The position numbers and the translations under genes are program-made. Below, one piece after another: positions 8,931-18,247 of a stretch of 64,000 nt of DNA; positions within the stretch are counted from its first letter, which is position 1; the number at the start of each line of letters is the position of its first letter. This stretch comes from Hyphomonas adhaerens MHS-3 (lineage in GTDB: Bacteria; Pseudomonadota; Alphaproteobacteria; Caulobacterales; Hyphomonadaceae). The notes under the pieces are model-generated. The model was not told where the DNA came from, did no database searches, and saw nothing but the letters and a program-made list of their open reading frames with translations. Location: NCBI RefSeq assembly GCF_000685235.1, contig NZ_ARYH01000001.1, forward strand, positions 2,356,001 to 2,420,000, written 5' to 3'.

Positions 8931-9926
8931 ATGCCGGCAGAGCCCGCCTCCATCACATATGACGAGACCAAGGTCGCGATCATCATTCCGCTTTACAATG
9001 ATGAAGCGAACATCGCGCGTGCGTTGGAAAGTGCCGTGGCGCAGAAGCGACCAGAAGGCATCAGCTTTGAGGTGCTGGTCGTCGATGACCGTTCGCAGGA
9101 TTCCGGACCGGAAATCGCCGAGGATTACGCCCGCCGGTTCGACAATGTGACATTCCTTCGGATGGAACAAAATGGCGGTCCGGCGGCGGCTCGAAACAGG
9201 GCTTTGCAGGAAACGGATGCCGGCTGGTTCACGCCGTTCGACAGCGACGATATCATGTTGCCGGAACGCGTGGCCGCGCTGTTTGAGAAAGCGCGTAGCG
9301 GAGAATTCGACCTCGTCGCCGACAATCTGCTGATCAGTTCAACCAGCGCGCCTGAGACGGTGAACCGTCACCTCTGGCCGGGAAAACCGGCTGGCGATGT
9401 CCCCCTGACGACCGAATTGTTCGTTAACCGATCCTATGCCGCTGAGACGGAACGGACGGAACTCGGCTTTCTCAAGCCGTTGATCCGGCGCGGCGCCGTG
9501 AAGTGCGGGCCGGAGCCCTATCAGCCAGACCTCCGGTTTGGCGAAGACTTCGAACTCTATGCGCGCATACTGGCGGATGGGGCCAAGGCGGTGCTGACCG
9601 ATCCGGAAGGCTACCTCTTCGTGGTGCGCGACGGGTCTGCGTCTCATCGCCAGGGCGCCGCGGACCATCGCAAGCTTGCATTGATGGGGCGGAAATTCCT
9701 GAAACGACGAGGGTTGGCGCCTGCCGAACGGGCCGCGTTTGCGGGGTTTACGCGGTATTGCGAACGGGAATGGGCAGCCTGGACAGCGATCGAGGCCATT
9801 CGTGCGAAGAATCCTGTCGGGCTTTTGAAGGCATTCACGATTTCAGGTCCAGCGAGCTTGCATGTCGCCGGCAATCTCCTCAAGGCAGCCGGTGGAAAGC
9901 TGAGCGGAAGAGGGCACTCGACCTGA
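8931..9926 (+). CDS. Glycosyltransferase family 2 (ExoO-like)
   Basis: A 331-residue GT-A-fold enzyme that opens with VAIIIPLYNDEANIARALES and continues with VLVVDDRSQD and the metal-binding FDSDD near residue 103. These are diagnostic for GT2 inverting transferases. It lacks an obvious membrane segment, so it is probably a peripheral cytosolic enzyme adding one sugar to the lipid-linked repeat unit. It opens the plus-strand part of the polysaccharide locus and is followed by the beta-barrel, kinase, glycosyltransferase and polymerase genes. Resemblance to succinoglycan ExoO is by overall pattern only. Confidence 0.85.
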   Translation: MPAEPASITYDETKVAIIIPLYNDEANIARALESAVAQKRPEGISFEVLVVDDRSQDSGPEIAEDYARRFDNVTFLRMEQNGGPAAARNRALQETDAGWFTPFDSDDIMLPERVAALFEKARSGEFDLVADNLLISSTSAPETVNRHLWPGKPAGDVPLTTELFVNRSYAAETERTELGFLKPLIRRGAVKCGPEPYQPDLRFGEDFELYARILADGAKAVLTDPEGYLFVVRDGSASHRQGAADHRKLALMGRKFLKRRGLAPAERAAFAGFTRYCEREWAAWTAIEAIRAKNPVGLLKAFTISGPASLHVAGNLLKAAGGKLSGRGHST

Positions 9927-10252
9927 CGAAATCACCCTGTAGGAGAAATGCAGGCAACCTTTGCGTGCCAACCTTTGCCGTGGGCAAGTTTCTCCGGGCG
10001 CGGCCCGTTTGAAAAGACGCTGTGCGCCGAAGATAAGGTTAATTTTATGAGTTTGAGGAGCCACCGCTTGAAATGGTACGCGCAACAGGGGAGGTTGGCT
10101 TGAAAACTCGCCGTAGCGGCTAGTTCTCGTGTATTTAAAGGTTAACAACCTCCTGAAAGCTTGCAGGTCGATGGTATGACACTTGCAAAACGATTGAGGT
10201 AAATGACGGCCTGTACGGTTATTCGGCGCGTTTGTGAGGGAACACAGAAAAA
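9927..10252 (+). promoter_or_regulatory. Intergenic region, probable promoter of the polysaccharide export genes
   Basis: 326 bases without a credible gene. It is more AT-rich than its neighbours and contains an inverted repeat AGGTT-AAC-AACCT near 10138-10150, about 100 bases before the beta-barrel start. No sigma-70 promoter was clear enough to mark. I see no RNA gene. Confidence 0.4.
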
Positions 10253-11548
10253 ATGAACCACGTTAAAAGACTTTGCCTTCTCACGGTTGCCGGTGGCAGC
10301 CTCATCGCCGGGACTGCCGTGGCGCAAGGGCAGGGCGCCGACAATTATTATAGCCGAAACAAGTACGAAGCCGTGAAGGATCGCCGCCAGCCGGCATATG
10401 ATCCTGAGCCTATCCGTTTGGGCACGTTCCTCGTGGATGCCACGGGTCTCGTCGGCGCGACCTATAATTCGAACGTTTACGCCCAGAACAACAACGAAGA
10501 GTCCGACGTGATTGTCCGTATCGGCGGCGAAGTTGCCGGCCGCACGAACTGGAATGTTCACCAGATCGGTTTCGACGTTTCTGCCTACCAGAATGAATAT
10601 CTCGATCTGTCCGACGAATCTGCGCCGACGCTTCATGCGGGCCTGCGCGGCCGGTTGGACGTCACCCGCGAAGTTTCGCTGGGCGCGCGCGTCTACGCCG
10701 ACAAGGCTGTGGAACAGCGATACGAGCCTGCCGGTCTTGGCGGGCTGGAGAAGCCGATCGAATATACGATCGCTGGCGCGGAAGTGAACGCCGATTACAT
10801 CAATGACCGGTTCCGCTGGAACAACGCCGTGGGTGTGACGGACTATGACTACAAGGATGGCCGCATTATCGGGACTGGCGCGCCTGCCGACCAGGATTTC
10901 CGTGATCGCGAAAATACCTACGCCCGCTCGCGTCTGTCCTATGCCGTATCGCCCGACCTGGCTGTCTACACCCAGGGCACGGTGCATGACGAATCCTACA
11001 ATTCCCCGCAGATCATCGGCGGGCTGCCGCGCTATCGCGATTCCAAGGGGTATACCGTTGCTGCGGGGGTAGACTTCGAGCTTCAGACCCTGATCCGGGG
11101 TGATGTCGCGATCGGATACCTCAATGAGGACAAACAGGACGATTATTTTGCCGACGTGGACGGCCTGTCTCTCGACGCACGTATTCAATGGTTCCCGTCG
11201 CGCCTGACGACGCTCACTTTCACGGGTAGCCGCCGTGTCGCAGACACGGGTGTCTTCACATCGCCAAGTGCGCTGGCGACCACCTATCGCGCTGAAGTCG
11301 ACCATGAACTTCGCCGGAACCTGATCCTGTCCGCTCATGCCGGGTTCACCGACTATGATTATCAGGAGATCGATCGGACCGACAATATGTCCAACATCGG
11401 TGTGGCGGCGAAATACAAGATGAACAAACGCATTCATATCGATGCCTTCGCGCGTCATCTGTCCTGGGATTCCAGCGGGGCGGATGTGGCGTTCGTGCCA
11501 TCTTACGGAATCGATCTGATCGGCGTGGAACTTCGCTTCCATCCTTAA
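10253..11548 (+). CDS. Outer-membrane beta-barrel protein of the polysaccharide locus (BBP2-type)
   Basis: A 431-residue secreted protein. The signal peptide runs to about residue 24 (LIAGTAVAQ), after which repeated alternating-polarity strands rich in Tyr, Asp and Arg continue to a C-terminal VELRFHP, the terminal aromatic strand that BAM recognises. It resembles the BBP2/BBP2_2 barrels found beside exopolysaccharide genes. It is followed 54 bases later by the Wzc-type kinase. Because the Wza-like lipoprotein of this locus is short and has no obvious outer-membrane segment, this barrel is the likely outer-membrane conduit for the polymer. That role is inferred. Confidence 0.8.
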   Translation: MNHVKRLCLLTVAGGSLIAGTAVAQGQGADNYYSRNKYEAVKDRRQPAYDPEPIRLGTFLVDATGLVGATYNSNVYAQNNNEESDVIVRIGGEVAGRTNWNVHQIGFDVSAYQNEYLDLSDESAPTLHAGLRGRLDVTREVSLGARVYADKAVEQRYEPAGLGGLEKPIEYTIAGAEVNADYINDRFRWNNAVGVTDYDYKDGRIIGTGAPADQDFRDRENTYARSRLSYAVSPDLAVYTQGTVHDESYNSPQIIGGLPRYRDSKGYTVAAGVDFELQTLIRGDVAIGYLNEDKQDDYFADVDGLSLDARIQWFPSRLTTLTFTGSRRVADTGVFTSPSALATTYRAEVDHELRRNLILSAHAGFTDYDYQEIDRTDNMSNIGVAAKYKMNKRIHIDAFARHLSWDSSGADVAFVPSYGIDLIGVELRFHP

Positions 11549-11602
11549 GCAAGAGCGGACCTGTCCGTATCTCCTGCTCACTCTAATTTTCGGTGTGGTG
11601 TT

Positions 11603-13996
11603 TTGACCAAGAGTTTCAGCTTCGAACTACCTTCCCAGATGACCGGCCACGATACGCCGTCCGGTGAGGAAACATCTTTTGACCTGAAATCTCTGATCGG
11701 CATGGTCTATCGCCGGTTCTGGCTGATTGTGACCGGTTTTCTGGTCGTCTTTCTGGCCGTGGCTTACATCACCTTCACGGCGACACCCGTCTACAAGGCG
11801 TCGACCACGATCCAGCTGGGCACGAATCAGGAAAATGTCATCGACCTTGGCAGCGTGCTCGGCGGCATTGTCGCCAATACCGCTGCAATCGATACTGAGG
11901 TGATGGTCATCAGCTCCAAATCCCTTCTGACGAAGGTGGCGGAGCGCCAGAAGCTGATTGAGGACCCGGAATTCAACTGGACCCTCGTGGAACGGAAGCC
12001 GGGCCTGATCGACGGACTGGTCAACCCGATCAAGAAAAGCCTCGGCATGCGGACGGAGCGGGTCGACCCTTATGCCGGCCTCAGCGCAGAAGAGCGTGAA
12101 GCGGCCATCATGGAGTCGGTTGTCGAAGCGCTCACCAACCGCGTCAGCGTTTCCCGCGTCGGCACAACTTACCTGCTGACAGTGACAGTGATGTCCACGT
12201 CACCAGAGACTTCGGCACGCCTGGCGAATGCCGTTGCGGACCAATACCGCGTGCAACAGCTGGATACCAAGCTGGATGCAACCCGCCGCGCAACGGAATG
12301 GCTGGGTGAGCGCGTTTCGGGCCTGCGGGACGAGGTGGCGGAGAAGGAGAACCGCGTTGAAGTCTATCGTGCGCAGAATGGTCTCGACACCGCGATGGGC
12401 ACGACGCTGGCCGAGCAGAAGATTGCCGACCTGACCAAACAGAAGACCCAACTGGATTTCGACCTGAGCCAGGCCCGCGCGCGTTACGAGAATATGCGCC
12501 GCCAGATCGATTCCGGTACAGGGATCGACGGCATCAGCGAAGTACTTGATTCTCCACTGATTTCTCGTCTGAAGGAACAGCTTTCCGTCCTGCGTGGCCG
12601 GGTGGCGGAACTCGAAACGAAGCTCGGTCCTCAGCACCCGGAACTGATTGGTGCGCGGAACGAAGTCCGCGATGTTGAGCGCCAGATGAAGGCAGAGGTG
12701 AACCGGATCGCCGATAATCTCGAAAGCGAGGTTAAGGCGAAACGGGACCAGGTCAACGCGATCCAGGCTCGCATCAACCAGGCCAACGGCCAGCTGCGCG
12801 ATAACTCCATCGCAAGCGTGCGTCTTCGCGAGCTCGAGCGTGACGCTGAAACCAGCCGGGTGCTCTACGAAGAATTCATCGCGCGTTCGAAGGAAACCAG
12901 CGTTCAGGACGATCTTGTCCAGGCGGACGCCGTCATCCTCTCCGCTGCCTCAGTGCCAAACCGGCCGGCTGCGCCGAAGAAGAAGCTTAACCTGCTGATC
13001 GGCGCTGTCCTCGGCGCGGCAATCGGTGCTGCGATGGCAATCATCGCAGAGATGTTCGATGCCAAGATCAGTTCGACTGAAGACATTGAGCGGAAGCTTG
13101 GCGTGTCGTCGATCGGGTCCGTCCCGTTGATCCGCGCGTCGAGCCTGTTCGGTCTCGGCCAGACGAACCCTGCCGATTACCTGGTGGAAAATCCCTTATC
13201 AGCTTACGCCGAAAGTGTGCGTTACCTACGCGCGGCGATTGCTTTCTCGGATCTCGACAGCGAGACCAAGACCGTAGCGATCACATCGTCCCTGCCGGAT
13301 GAAGGCAAAACCAGCCTGACGCTCAGCCTTGGCCGCATGTCTGCGATGTCCGGTTCGCGCACGATTGTCATCGACGGTGATTTCCGCCGCCGGCAGCTGA
13401 CCGAAGCGGCAGGCATGTCGCCGGAGATCGGCTTCATTGAACACCTGTTCGGTGCGGGTCAGCTTTCAGACGCGATCCAGAAGGACAGCAAGACCATGCT
13501 GGACATCCTGCCGCTGTCCCAGTCCGGCCATACGCCGCACGACGTGTTTGGCACGCGCGCCTTTGATGACCTGCTGTCGCGCCTGCGTTCGATGTATGAC
13601 CTGATCCTGATCGACACCGGTCCGCTGCTGCTGATGGCGGAAGCCCGCGTCGTGGCTGGCAAGGTCGACAAGACGATCCTGATGGTGCGCTGGCGTCATT
13701 CCACCCGCGCGGCCGTCAAGCAGTCGCTGAACCTGCTGCGGTCCTTCAACGCGGACGTGCTTGGCGCGACGCTGAACATGGTGGATCTGAACCGCCGCCG
13801 GCACCACCGCGATCCGGGCGCCAGCTACAAGGCTTACCGCAAGTACTACCAGATGGAGAGCAAGAAGTCGGTGTTCGGTTTCGACCTCAATGGTGGCAAG
13901 CGGAAGAAAGGCGGCAAGGGGCCAGTGGCCATGCAGACACCGCCAGAGCACGCCAAAAGCACGGTCGAAGAAGAAGTCCCTGTGGGCTTTGAATAG
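11603..13996 (+). CDS. Wzc/ExoP-type polysaccharide co-polymerase and tyrosine autokinase
   Basis: A 797-residue inner-membrane protein controlling chain length and export. The Wzz domain begins with a membrane segment near residues 38-56, followed by a long periplasmic coiled-coil region. A second segment is near residues 470-490 after the PxxP-type NRPAAPKKK. The cytosolic bacterial tyrosine-kinase domain has Walker A DEGKTS (Lys569), Walker A' IVIDGDFRR and Walker B LILIDTGP. A Tyr cluster, YKAYRKYYQ, lies close to the C terminus and is the likely autophosphorylation site. The start is a TTG at 11603. An in-frame ATG 12 codons later is possible. Confidence 0.92.
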   Translation: MTKSFSFELPSQMTGHDTPSGEETSFDLKSLIGMVYRRFWLIVTGFLVVFLAVAYITFTATPVYKASTTIQLGTNQENVIDLGSVLGGIVANTAAIDTEVMVISSKSLLTKVAERQKLIEDPEFNWTLVERKPGLIDGLVNPIKKSLGMRTERVDPYAGLSAEEREAAIMESVVEALTNRVSVSRVGTTYLLTVTVMSTSPETSARLANAVADQYRVQQLDTKLDATRRATEWLGERVSGLRDEVAEKENRVEVYRAQNGLDTAMGTTLAEQKIADLTKQKTQLDFDLSQARARYENMRRQIDSGTGIDGISEVLDSPLISRLKEQLSVLRGRVAELETKLGPQHPELIGARNEVRDVERQMKAEVNRIADNLESEVKAKRDQVNAIQARINQANGQLRDNSIASVRLRELERDAETSRVLYEEFIARSKETSVQDDLVQADAVILSAASVPNRPAAPKKKLNLLIGAVLGAAIGAAMAIIAEMFDAKISSTEDIERKLGVSSIGSVPLIRASSLFGLGQTNPADYLVENPLSAYAESVRYLRAAIAFSDLDSETKTVAITSSLPDEGKTSLTLSLGRMSAMSGSRTIVIDGDFRRRQLTEAAGMSPEIGFIEHLFGAGQLSDAIQKDSKTMLDILPLSQSGHTPHDVFGTRAFDDLLSRLRSMYDLILIDTGPLLLMAEARVVAGKVDKTILMVRWRHSTRAAVKQSLNLLRSFNADVLGATLNMVDLNRRRHHRDPGASYKAYRKYYQMESKKSVFGFDLNGGKRKKGGKGPVAMQTPPEHAKSTVEEEVPVGFE

Positions 13997-14019
13997 TCGG
14001 CACGAAGCGGGACGGATCC

Positions 14020-15222
14020 ATGTCAGGAGATGCGCGGATCGCGAAACCATCCATGGAACGCGAGGCCGTCAAAGGCTTGCGGGCCTGGCGTATTGCCTAT
14101 TTCGGCCATGACGCAGGTGATGCTGCCATCCGCCGCCGTGTGCGCGCTTTTGAAGACGATGGGGCGGCCGTCACGGGATTCATGATGCGCCGCGGCGATG
14201 CCCAGACAACAGAGTGGAAGAATATCGACCTTGGCCGTACGGCGGACGGAGCTTTCCTCCAGCGGATCCGGCAGGTTTTTTCCGGCGCGGCGACCGCTGC
14301 CATGCAGCATGAAGAACTGGCGTCGGCAGATGTCATTGTCGCCCGCAATCTCGACATGCTCGCTTGCGCGTTCCTGGCCAAGCGCAAGGCGAAGCTTGAT
14401 ACGCCGGTGATCTACGAGTCTCTGGACGTCCACCGGCTGTTGTGCCGGCAAGACCTGATCGGCAAGGCGCTGCGTTGGCTGGAAGGCCGCCTGCTGCGCA
14501 GGACAAAGGGCCTGATCGTCAGTTCACCGGCCTTCCTGGAAAATCATTTCGAGCGATACTATCCGGATCAATACCGGGCCTTCCTTGTGGAAAACCGCTT
14601 GGCGGCAGGGGCGGAGTACGGGCCGCGGCCGGTTCCGGAAATGCCGGAGGCAGATCGGCCGTTGCGCCTTGGATGGGTCGGTGTCCTGAGGTGCCAGCGT
14701 TCGTTCGATCTGCTGTGCGATCTGGCGGACCGGTTTCCCGATACGCTGGAAGTGCATCTTCATGGTGTGCCGGCGCGCACGGAAATTCCCGTGTTCGAGC
14801 CGGAAGTCTCAAAACATCCGAATATGATCTATCATGGTCGCTACAAGTCACCTGAAGATCTGTCGGAGCTCTATGGTCATCTCGACATGGTCTGGGCGGG
14901 TGACTTCATGGAGGCTGGTTTCAATTCGGTATGGCTGTTGCCGAACCGGATTTATGAAGGCGGTTATTACTGCGTTCCCGCCATCGCCCCCGCTGAGACC
15001 CAGACAGCCGCATGGATCAGCAGCCGTCAGGGTGGCTTCAGCATTCAAGAGCCGTTGAACGAGACCCTGCCTGCATTGATCGCGGGCCTCATTGAAAACC
15101 GCGCGCCACTCCTTGCTTGCGCCCGCGCATTGGCTGAGTGTCCGGAACAGGATTTCGTCCAGCCAGCGGGCATGCTGTCTGGCGTCGTGGAGTCCGTGCT
15201 GGAAGGGAGTGACGCATCATGA
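14020..15222 (+). CDS. Glycosyltransferase, GT4-like
   Basis: A 400-residue protein in the polysaccharide operon. The N-terminal half carries a Rossmann-like region with SADVIVARNLDMLACAF and VIYESLDVHR. The C-terminal half has LRLGWVGVLRCQRSFDLL and MVWAGDFMEAGFNSVWLLPNRIYEGGYY, the latter corresponding to the donor-sugar loop of GT4 enzymes. It probably adds one sugar of the repeat unit. Its stop overlaps the start of the polymerase gene by four bases (ATGA), which implies translational coupling. The donor sugar cannot be read from sequence. Confidence 0.8.
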   Translation: MSGDARIAKPSMEREAVKGLRAWRIAYFGHDAGDAAIRRRVRAFEDDGAAVTGFMMRRGDAQTTEWKNIDLGRTADGAFLQRIRQVFSGAATAAMQHEELASADVIVARNLDMLACAFLAKRKAKLDTPVIYESLDVHRLLCRQDLIGKALRWLEGRLLRRTKGLIVSSPAFLENHFERYYPDQYRAFLVENRLAAGAEYGPRPVPEMPEADRPLRLGWVGVLRCQRSFDLLCDLADRFPDTLEVHLHGVPARTEIPVFEPEVSKHPNMIYHGRYKSPEDLSELYGHLDMVWAGDFMEAGFNSVWLLPNRIYEGGYYCVPAIAPAETQTAAWISSRQGGFSIQEPLNETLPALIAGLIENRAPLLACARALAECPEQDFVQPAGMLSGVVESVLEGSDAS

Positions 15223-16523
15223 ATGTCATGTCCCGCAAGATGAAGGTGACGGAAGACACGACGCTCGTCTGGGCGAAGGTCTTCTCGGAAGACAAAAGCG
15301 CACCAATCTGGTTCCAGGGCATCGTCACTGCCTGGTTCTTTGCGACCTATATCGATTTCCCGGCGGTGACGGCAGTTCGTTACCTGCTTGTGCTGGCCTT
15401 GCTTGGCGTGCTCGCGATGAAAAGCGCCATTGTGCTGCCGAATGTGGTGCGCAGCTGGCCGCTGTTTGCCATGCCGGTCTTCGCCTTGTCTTCCATTCTC
15501 TGGTCTCCGTATCCGTCCGAGGCATTGAAGCAGGGGGTGTACTTCATTCTCACCCCACTCTTCATCATCACGATCATATCCGTTCTGGACGCACGGCGGG
15601 CTATGCGGTGCCTGATGTTTGCAGGCTGGATCACGTCTTTCATGGTGCTCGCGAAGTTCTCGTCAATCGATTCCGGTGGGCCATACCCGTCCAAGAACTA
15701 TGTCGCGCTTCAGATGAACTTCATGATGCTGCTCTCAGTGGCAGCAGCCCTGAACAAGAATGAGCTGACCTGGATCCGCCTGGCAGCCCTGCCGTTCATC
15801 CCGATGGGCATTCTCTTTGTGGTCGCGGCAAATTCGGCAACCAACCTGGTTCTGGGTGGGGTTGGTATCATGGGCCTTGTCGCGCTTCGTATTCTCTGGG
15901 TGGACATGGGCCGCGTGAAGAATGCGCGTAGCCTCCTGTTCCTGGGAGGCATCGTTCTGATTTTCTCAATTCTGACGGTTGCGCTCGCCATGCCGGGTGA
16001 AGACTTTGTCGGCGATGTGCTGCAGGCGCTGGGCAAGGACGGGACGCTCAGCGGCCGTACGGCAATCTGGTCTGCGGGCCGCGTTGTGCAGGAACAGCAT
16101 CCGATTTTCGGCACTGGGCTTTCCGGTTTCTGGCAGCCCGACAACGGCGCGGCGCAGTCCATCAACTATTATGACTTCAAGCCGTACGGCACGATTTTGA
16201 CCTTCCACAACTCCTACATGGAGGTGCGGGTGCATCTCGGTTACATCGGGTGGGCCCTCTATGTGGCCACATGGGTCTGGCAGGGTCAGCGGGCGATCCG
16301 GAACTGGATGGTTTCCCACGATCTCGAAGCGTCGGCGCTCTTGATGCTCCTCCTGCTCGTCTTCGTCACCACCTTCACGGAGTCGACGCCCTGGGGCGTC
16401 TTCAACACGCCGGTCAATATCATGTTGCTAGCCTCGACCGCAGCGTTCAGTTCCAATCGCCGGAAATTCGAGGGTTATGTCCCGGTGAAGGTTAGTGAAA
16501 CACAGGTCCACTCGGCGCGATGA
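15219..16523 (+). CDS. O-antigen ligase / Wzy-ExoQ-type polysaccharide polymerase
   Basis: A 434-residue integral membrane protein with about 10-12 hydrophobic segments. A large periplasmic loop lies after residue 260 and contains GKDGTLSGRTAIWSAG and HPIFGTGLSGFW, the conserved features of the PF04932-like O-antigen ligase/polymerase family. It probably joins lipid-linked repeat units in the periplasm. It is translationally coupled to the upstream glycosyltransferase and works with the Wzc-type co-polymerase two genes back. The family cannot be split into ligases and polymerases by sequence alone. The exopolysaccharide context favours polymerase. Confidence 0.85.
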   Translation: MNVMSRKMKVTEDTTLVWAKVFSEDKSAPIWFQGIVTAWFFATYIDFPAVTAVRYLLVLALLGVLAMKSAIVLPNVVRSWPLFAMPVFALSSILWSPYPSEALKQGVYFILTPLFIITIISVLDARRAMRCLMFAGWITSFMVLAKFSSIDSGGPYPSKNYVALQMNFMMLLSVAAALNKNELTWIRLAALPFIPMGILFVVAANSATNLVLGGVGIMGLVALRILWVDMGRVKNARSLLFLGGIVLIFSILTVALAMPGEDFVGDVLQALGKDGTLSGRTAIWSAGRVVQEQHPIFGTGLSGFWQPDNGAAQSINYYDFKPYGTILTFHNSYMEVRVHLGYIGWALYVATWVWQGQRAIRNWMVSHDLEASALLMLLLLVFVTTFTESTPWGVFNTPVNIMLLASTAAFSSNRRKFEGYVPVKVSETQVHSAR

Positions 16524-16888
16524 ACCGGGGCGCGGGGCCTGTGGCCTGTGGCTGCTCTTCCAAATGCGCTTGATTGGGCAAATTCCGACACATTTTCACC
16601 ACGTTTCGGCGCGTCTGCCGACGGCGGTTGTGAGCAGGCATCGATGACCGGCCCAAGGCGTGGGCGACATCTTCGACGCAAATACAATGCATTGGCGTAT
16701 CCTGGCGCGTGTGAAGGGCTGCCTGAAGGGTAACGGCCGTGGCGGCAGATGACATTTCTGTCGGCCACAGCAGCAGCCCGCCGGAAACACATTGCTGACA
16801 CGGCGCGGAACCAAAATTGATCCGATGCATATAGACTTCATCGGGCATTTAACACGCCCTTAAGAGTTAGATGAGTTGATGTGGCTTG
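16524..16888. other. Intergenic region with no convincing gene
   Basis: 365 bases between the polymerase gene and a small membrane-protein gene. Open frames on both strands here give Arg/Cys-rich translations without recognisable features and overlap each other, so I do not annotate them. The only clear signal is the CtrA-type box near its end. Confidence 0.5.
16849..16863. promoter_or_regulatory. CtrA-type box TTAA-N7-TTAA
   Basis: The sequence TTAACACGCCCTTAA is an exact match to the full CtrA recognition pattern of alphaproteobacteria, with the 7-base spacing. It lies 25 bases before the ATG of the small membrane protein. If CtrA activates from the -35 position, the transcript would start at or very near that ATG. 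Confidence 0.6.
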
Positions 16889-17101
16889 ATGAGCAACGCC
16901 ACTTCATCCGTGTCAGGGAGCAGACCTGTGGTCGATATTGCCAATGCCACCATTGCGCATCGCGGCTGGGATGCCGGCATCCATGCCGAGCAGGAATCCT
17001 ATGACAAATGGCCCGTTTGGGCACGCCTCCTGATCATCGTAGGTCTCAGCGCCTTGCTGTGGGCTGGGATTATCAGCGCTGTCGTTGCGCTTTTCGGCTG
17101 A
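16889..17101 (+). CDS. Small single-pass membrane protein, unknown function
   Basis: A 70-residue protein I do not recognise. Residues 1-45 are polar, with RPVVDIANATIAHRGWDAG, and residues 46-69 form one hydrophobic segment (WARLLIIVGLSALLWAGII) ending two residues from the C terminus. It is flanked upstream by a perfect CtrA box and downstream by a strong terminator, so it looks like an independent one-gene unit. That arrangement supports it as a real gene. ATG at 16889 is preferred over the TTG codon before it. A link to envelope or cell-cycle processes is only suggested by the CtrA box. Confidence 0.65.
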   Translation: MSNATSSVSGSRPVVDIANATIAHRGWDAGIHAEQESYDKWPVWARLLIIVGLSALLWAGIISAVVALFG

Positions 17102-17123
17102 ACAAAACGAAGCCCTTTGATAC

Positions 17124-17157
17124 AAAAAAGCCCCGGTGACATCACCGGGGCTTTTTG
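17124..17157. terminator. Bidirectional intrinsic terminator
   Basis: A 12-bp perfect stem (AAGCCCCGGTGA paired with TCACCGGGGCTT) has a 2-base loop, with A-tract on one side and T-tract on the other. It can stop the small membrane-protein transcript on the plus strand and the sugar-transferase transcript on the minus strand. Confidence 0.9.
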
Positions 17158-17189
17158 TTGTTGGGATCAGTGCCTGGGGCGCGGCAATC

Positions 17190-17885
17190 TCAGCGGGCGC
17201 CTCGCGACAACAGGACTGCCGGTACAGTGCGCAGCATAATCATGAAGTCGCCAGTGAAGGTGCGCGTGCGGGTGTATTTCACGTCCAGCTGTACCCGCTC
17301 TTCATAAGTGGTGTTGCTGCGGCCTTCGACCTGCCACAGGCCGGTCAGGCCCGGGCGGACAGCGCAATAGTCGCGATAGAACTCACCATACTTGGCGATT
17401 TCGTTTTCGACGATCGGGCGTGGACCGACCAGGGACATGTCGCCGCGCAGGATATTCCACAACTGCGGCAGTTCATCGATGGAGGTCTTGCGGATGAAAT
17501 GTCCCAGCGGAGTGATGCGCGGGTCATTTACGAACTTCTGCGTTTCTTCCCATTCCGCGCGGGCGGCGGGGTTCGTTGCCAGGATCTCCTGCAGGCGCTC
17601 ATCAGCGTTTGCGACCATGGAGCGGAGCTTATAGCACTTGAAGGTGCGTCCGTTCTGTCCGTAGCGCTTTTGGGCGTAGACGGCCCGGCCGCCATCCTGA
17701 AGCCGGATGAGGATACCCACGACAAGAAGAAGCGGGAAAACAAAGACCAGCGCGATGCTCGCGATGACGATGTCCATAATACGTTTGGCATTCGTATTGG
17801 CCTCATTCTCCCTGCGATCAAGTCGCGTGGAAGAGTATGCGGCCGTTTCCGCATGCCGTGATTGATTTGATAGTCTCAGACCCAT
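17190..17885 (-). CDS. Initiating sugar transferase (undecaprenyl-phosphate, ExoY/WbaP C-terminal type)
   Basis: Transfers a sugar-1-phosphate from a nucleotide sugar to undecaprenyl phosphate, the first step of repeat-unit synthesis. It has one N-terminal hydrophobic segment after KRIMD, then YAQKRYGQNGRTFKCYKLRSM, the DP-R-T-LGHFIRKTSIDELPQLWN core, the MSLVGPRP motif and VRPGLTGLWQV. All are hallmarks of the bacterial sugar transferase family (PF02397). It is the short form, lacking the WbaP multi-pass N-terminal region. An alternative ATG ten codons upstream (17915) is equally possible. Downstream is a shared terminator. Confidence 0.92.
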   Translation of the reverse strand: MGLRLSNQSRHAETAAYSSTRLDRRENEANTNAKRIMDIVIASIALVFVFPLLLVVGILIRLQDGGRAVYAQKRYGQNGRTFKCYKLRSMVANADERLQEILATNPAARAEWEETQKFVNDPRITPLGHFIRKTSIDELPQLWNILRGDMSLVGPRPIVENEIAKYGEFYRDYCAVRPGLTGLWQVEGRSNTTYEERVQLDVKYTRTRTFTGDFMIMLRTVPAVLLSRGAR

Positions 17886-17915
17886 AACTGTCCCCGGAAC
17901 TCTACCGCATGGCAT

Positions 17916-18247
17916 AAGAAATCTTCCCGGAATTCCTTACGCCCAAGCCAACAACCGTTAACTTTGAGAGCAAGGAAACCTTTATTTCATTTGGGGACGT
18001 TTGCAATCTGTATACCGGGATTTGACCGAATATTTGGGGTGTTTTCTCGAAATTCGCCTGCTAGGCGAAGTATTTTTCAAGTAATCGGGGTCGCATGGGC
18101 ATTTATTAACCACAAAACCTCGTTTTGAGGTGTTTCGGCGGTTTCGCCTGTGCCAGGACAGGTCACTTACGTGCCATTTCGAAACGAAAAAAAAGCGGCA
18201 GAGCCGTTGGCCCTGCCGCTTTGATTCGGGTGTGGTTATCAGGCAGA
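17916..18247. other. Intergenic region between sugar transferase and export lipoprotein
   Basis: About 330 AT-rich bases. It holds the promoter region of the sugar-transferase gene, the terminator of the export-lipoprotein gene, and a perfect 7-bp hairpin TTCGCCT-GCT-AGGCGAA at 18053-18069 followed by a short T-run, for which no upstream plus-strand gene exists. No coding sequence is credible here. Confidence 0.5.
18193..18221 (-). terminator. Intrinsic terminator of the export-lipoprotein gene
   Basis: A 9-bp stem (AAGCGGCAG paired with CTGCCGCTT) is followed on the minus strand by a run of eight T residues. It lies 27 bases beyond the stop codon of the minus-strand export lipoprotein. Confidence 0.85.

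Noticed and set aside
16475-16801. Minus-strand open frame of 108 codons after the polymerase gene.
   Set aside because: Overlaps the polymerase 3' end, has an Arg/Pro/Ala-rich low-information translation and no clear start signal.
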